NCBI RefSeq assembly: GCF_014643455.1
Contig: NZ_BMJM01000007.1
Span: forward strand, 118,606 to 182,605
Direction: 5' to 3'
DNA length: 64,000 bases
Origin: Sandarakinorhabdus glacialis
Lineage (GTDB): Bacteria > Pseudomonadota > Alphaproteobacteria > Sphingomonadales > Sphingomonadaceae
Shown here: one piece after another, positions 63,874 to 64,000 of the stretch
Numbering within the stretch: position 1 is the stretch's first letter
How the letters are laid out: each line of letters opens with the position of its first letter
The notes under the pieces: generated by a model
What the model saw: the letters and a program-made list of their open reading frames with translations, nothing else
Database searches by the model: none
What the model was told of the DNA's origin: nothing
Translations under genes and position numbers: made by a program

Positions 63874-64000
63874 TCAGAGCCAGAAGATGACGGTTGCGGC
63901 GAGCGCGATGGCGGAGAAGAAGACTGTAGGACATCGATCGTAGCGGGTGGCGACGCGGCGCCAGTCCTTGAGGCGGCCGAACATGATCTCGATGCGGCTA
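63874..64000 (-). mobile_element. IS5-like transposase, C-terminal end (cut by the window edge)
   Basis: The last 41 codons read IEIMFGRLKDWRRVATRYDR and end FFSAIALAATVIFWL. This is the C-terminal signature of IS5-family DDE transposases, including the glutamate of the DDE triad region (EIMFGRLKDWRR). The rest of the element lies beyond the window. It abuts the recombinase module and may have truncated it. Confidence 0.85.

Noticed and set aside
1..64000. CRISPR array
   Set aside because: No series of regularly spaced direct repeats is present, and no cas-like gene was seen.

Overview
The window is GC-rich (strong G/C preference at third codon positions) and reads as a chromosomal segment of an alphaproteobacterium, most likely of the order Sphingomonadales. 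This is inferred from the pckA|chvI-chvG-hprK-PTS block, the COQ9 gene divergent from rpsU, the pyrE-pdxJ-acpS-lepB order, the siroheme/DUF2849/cysI/DUF934/cysH sulfur operon, several TonB-dependent receptors and REP-like palindromes ending in ATGACA. No species can be named from sequence alone.

Positions 1-30,500 are mostly housekeeping. They hold feoAB (feoB runs off the left edge), COQ9|rpsU, an anchored FKBP isomerase, a PerM/AI-2E transporter, lepB-acpS-pdxJ-pyrE, a CsgG-like protein, rsh and rpoZ, rpsD, RNase E with a structured leader, and the assimilatory sulfite/APS reduction operon. A DUF2075 ATPase with a nuclease-like N-terminus follows, then pckA, the ChvG/ChvI two-component system translationally coupled to an HprK-RapZ fusion, EIIA and HPr, then a lipoprotein and two quinone-oxidoreductase-like enzymes.

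Positions 30,500-47,200 are metabolic. They hold a class IV aminotransferase overlapping a sulfotransferase-like gene, an SDR, two convergent pairs of acyl-CoA dehydrogenases, and the complete Kdp potassium system (kdpFABCDE). The Kdp genes are preceded on the same strand by a 27-residue membrane peptide gene and a TorF-family porin gene, so the porin looks like the first gene of the operon.

Positions 47,200-64,000 are accessory. Two paralogous TonB-dependent receptors flank a PhoD phosphodiesterase/phosphatase, with Pho-box-like repeats in one intergenic region. Next comes a minus-strand element at about 54,319-54,500 that folds into three hairpins with C-only or CUCC-rich loops followed by a textbook terminator; this is a strong candidate for a new small RNA and is the most interesting item here. 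It is followed by a decay island (54,721-59,292) of broken genes around one intact aldo/keto reductase. The window ends with a fifth acyl-CoA dehydrogenase, tRNA-Leu(GAG), a serine-recombinase/DUF2924/DUF3489 mobile module and the end of an IS5-like transposase gene.

All functional names come from motifs read by eye. No database search or folding program was run.
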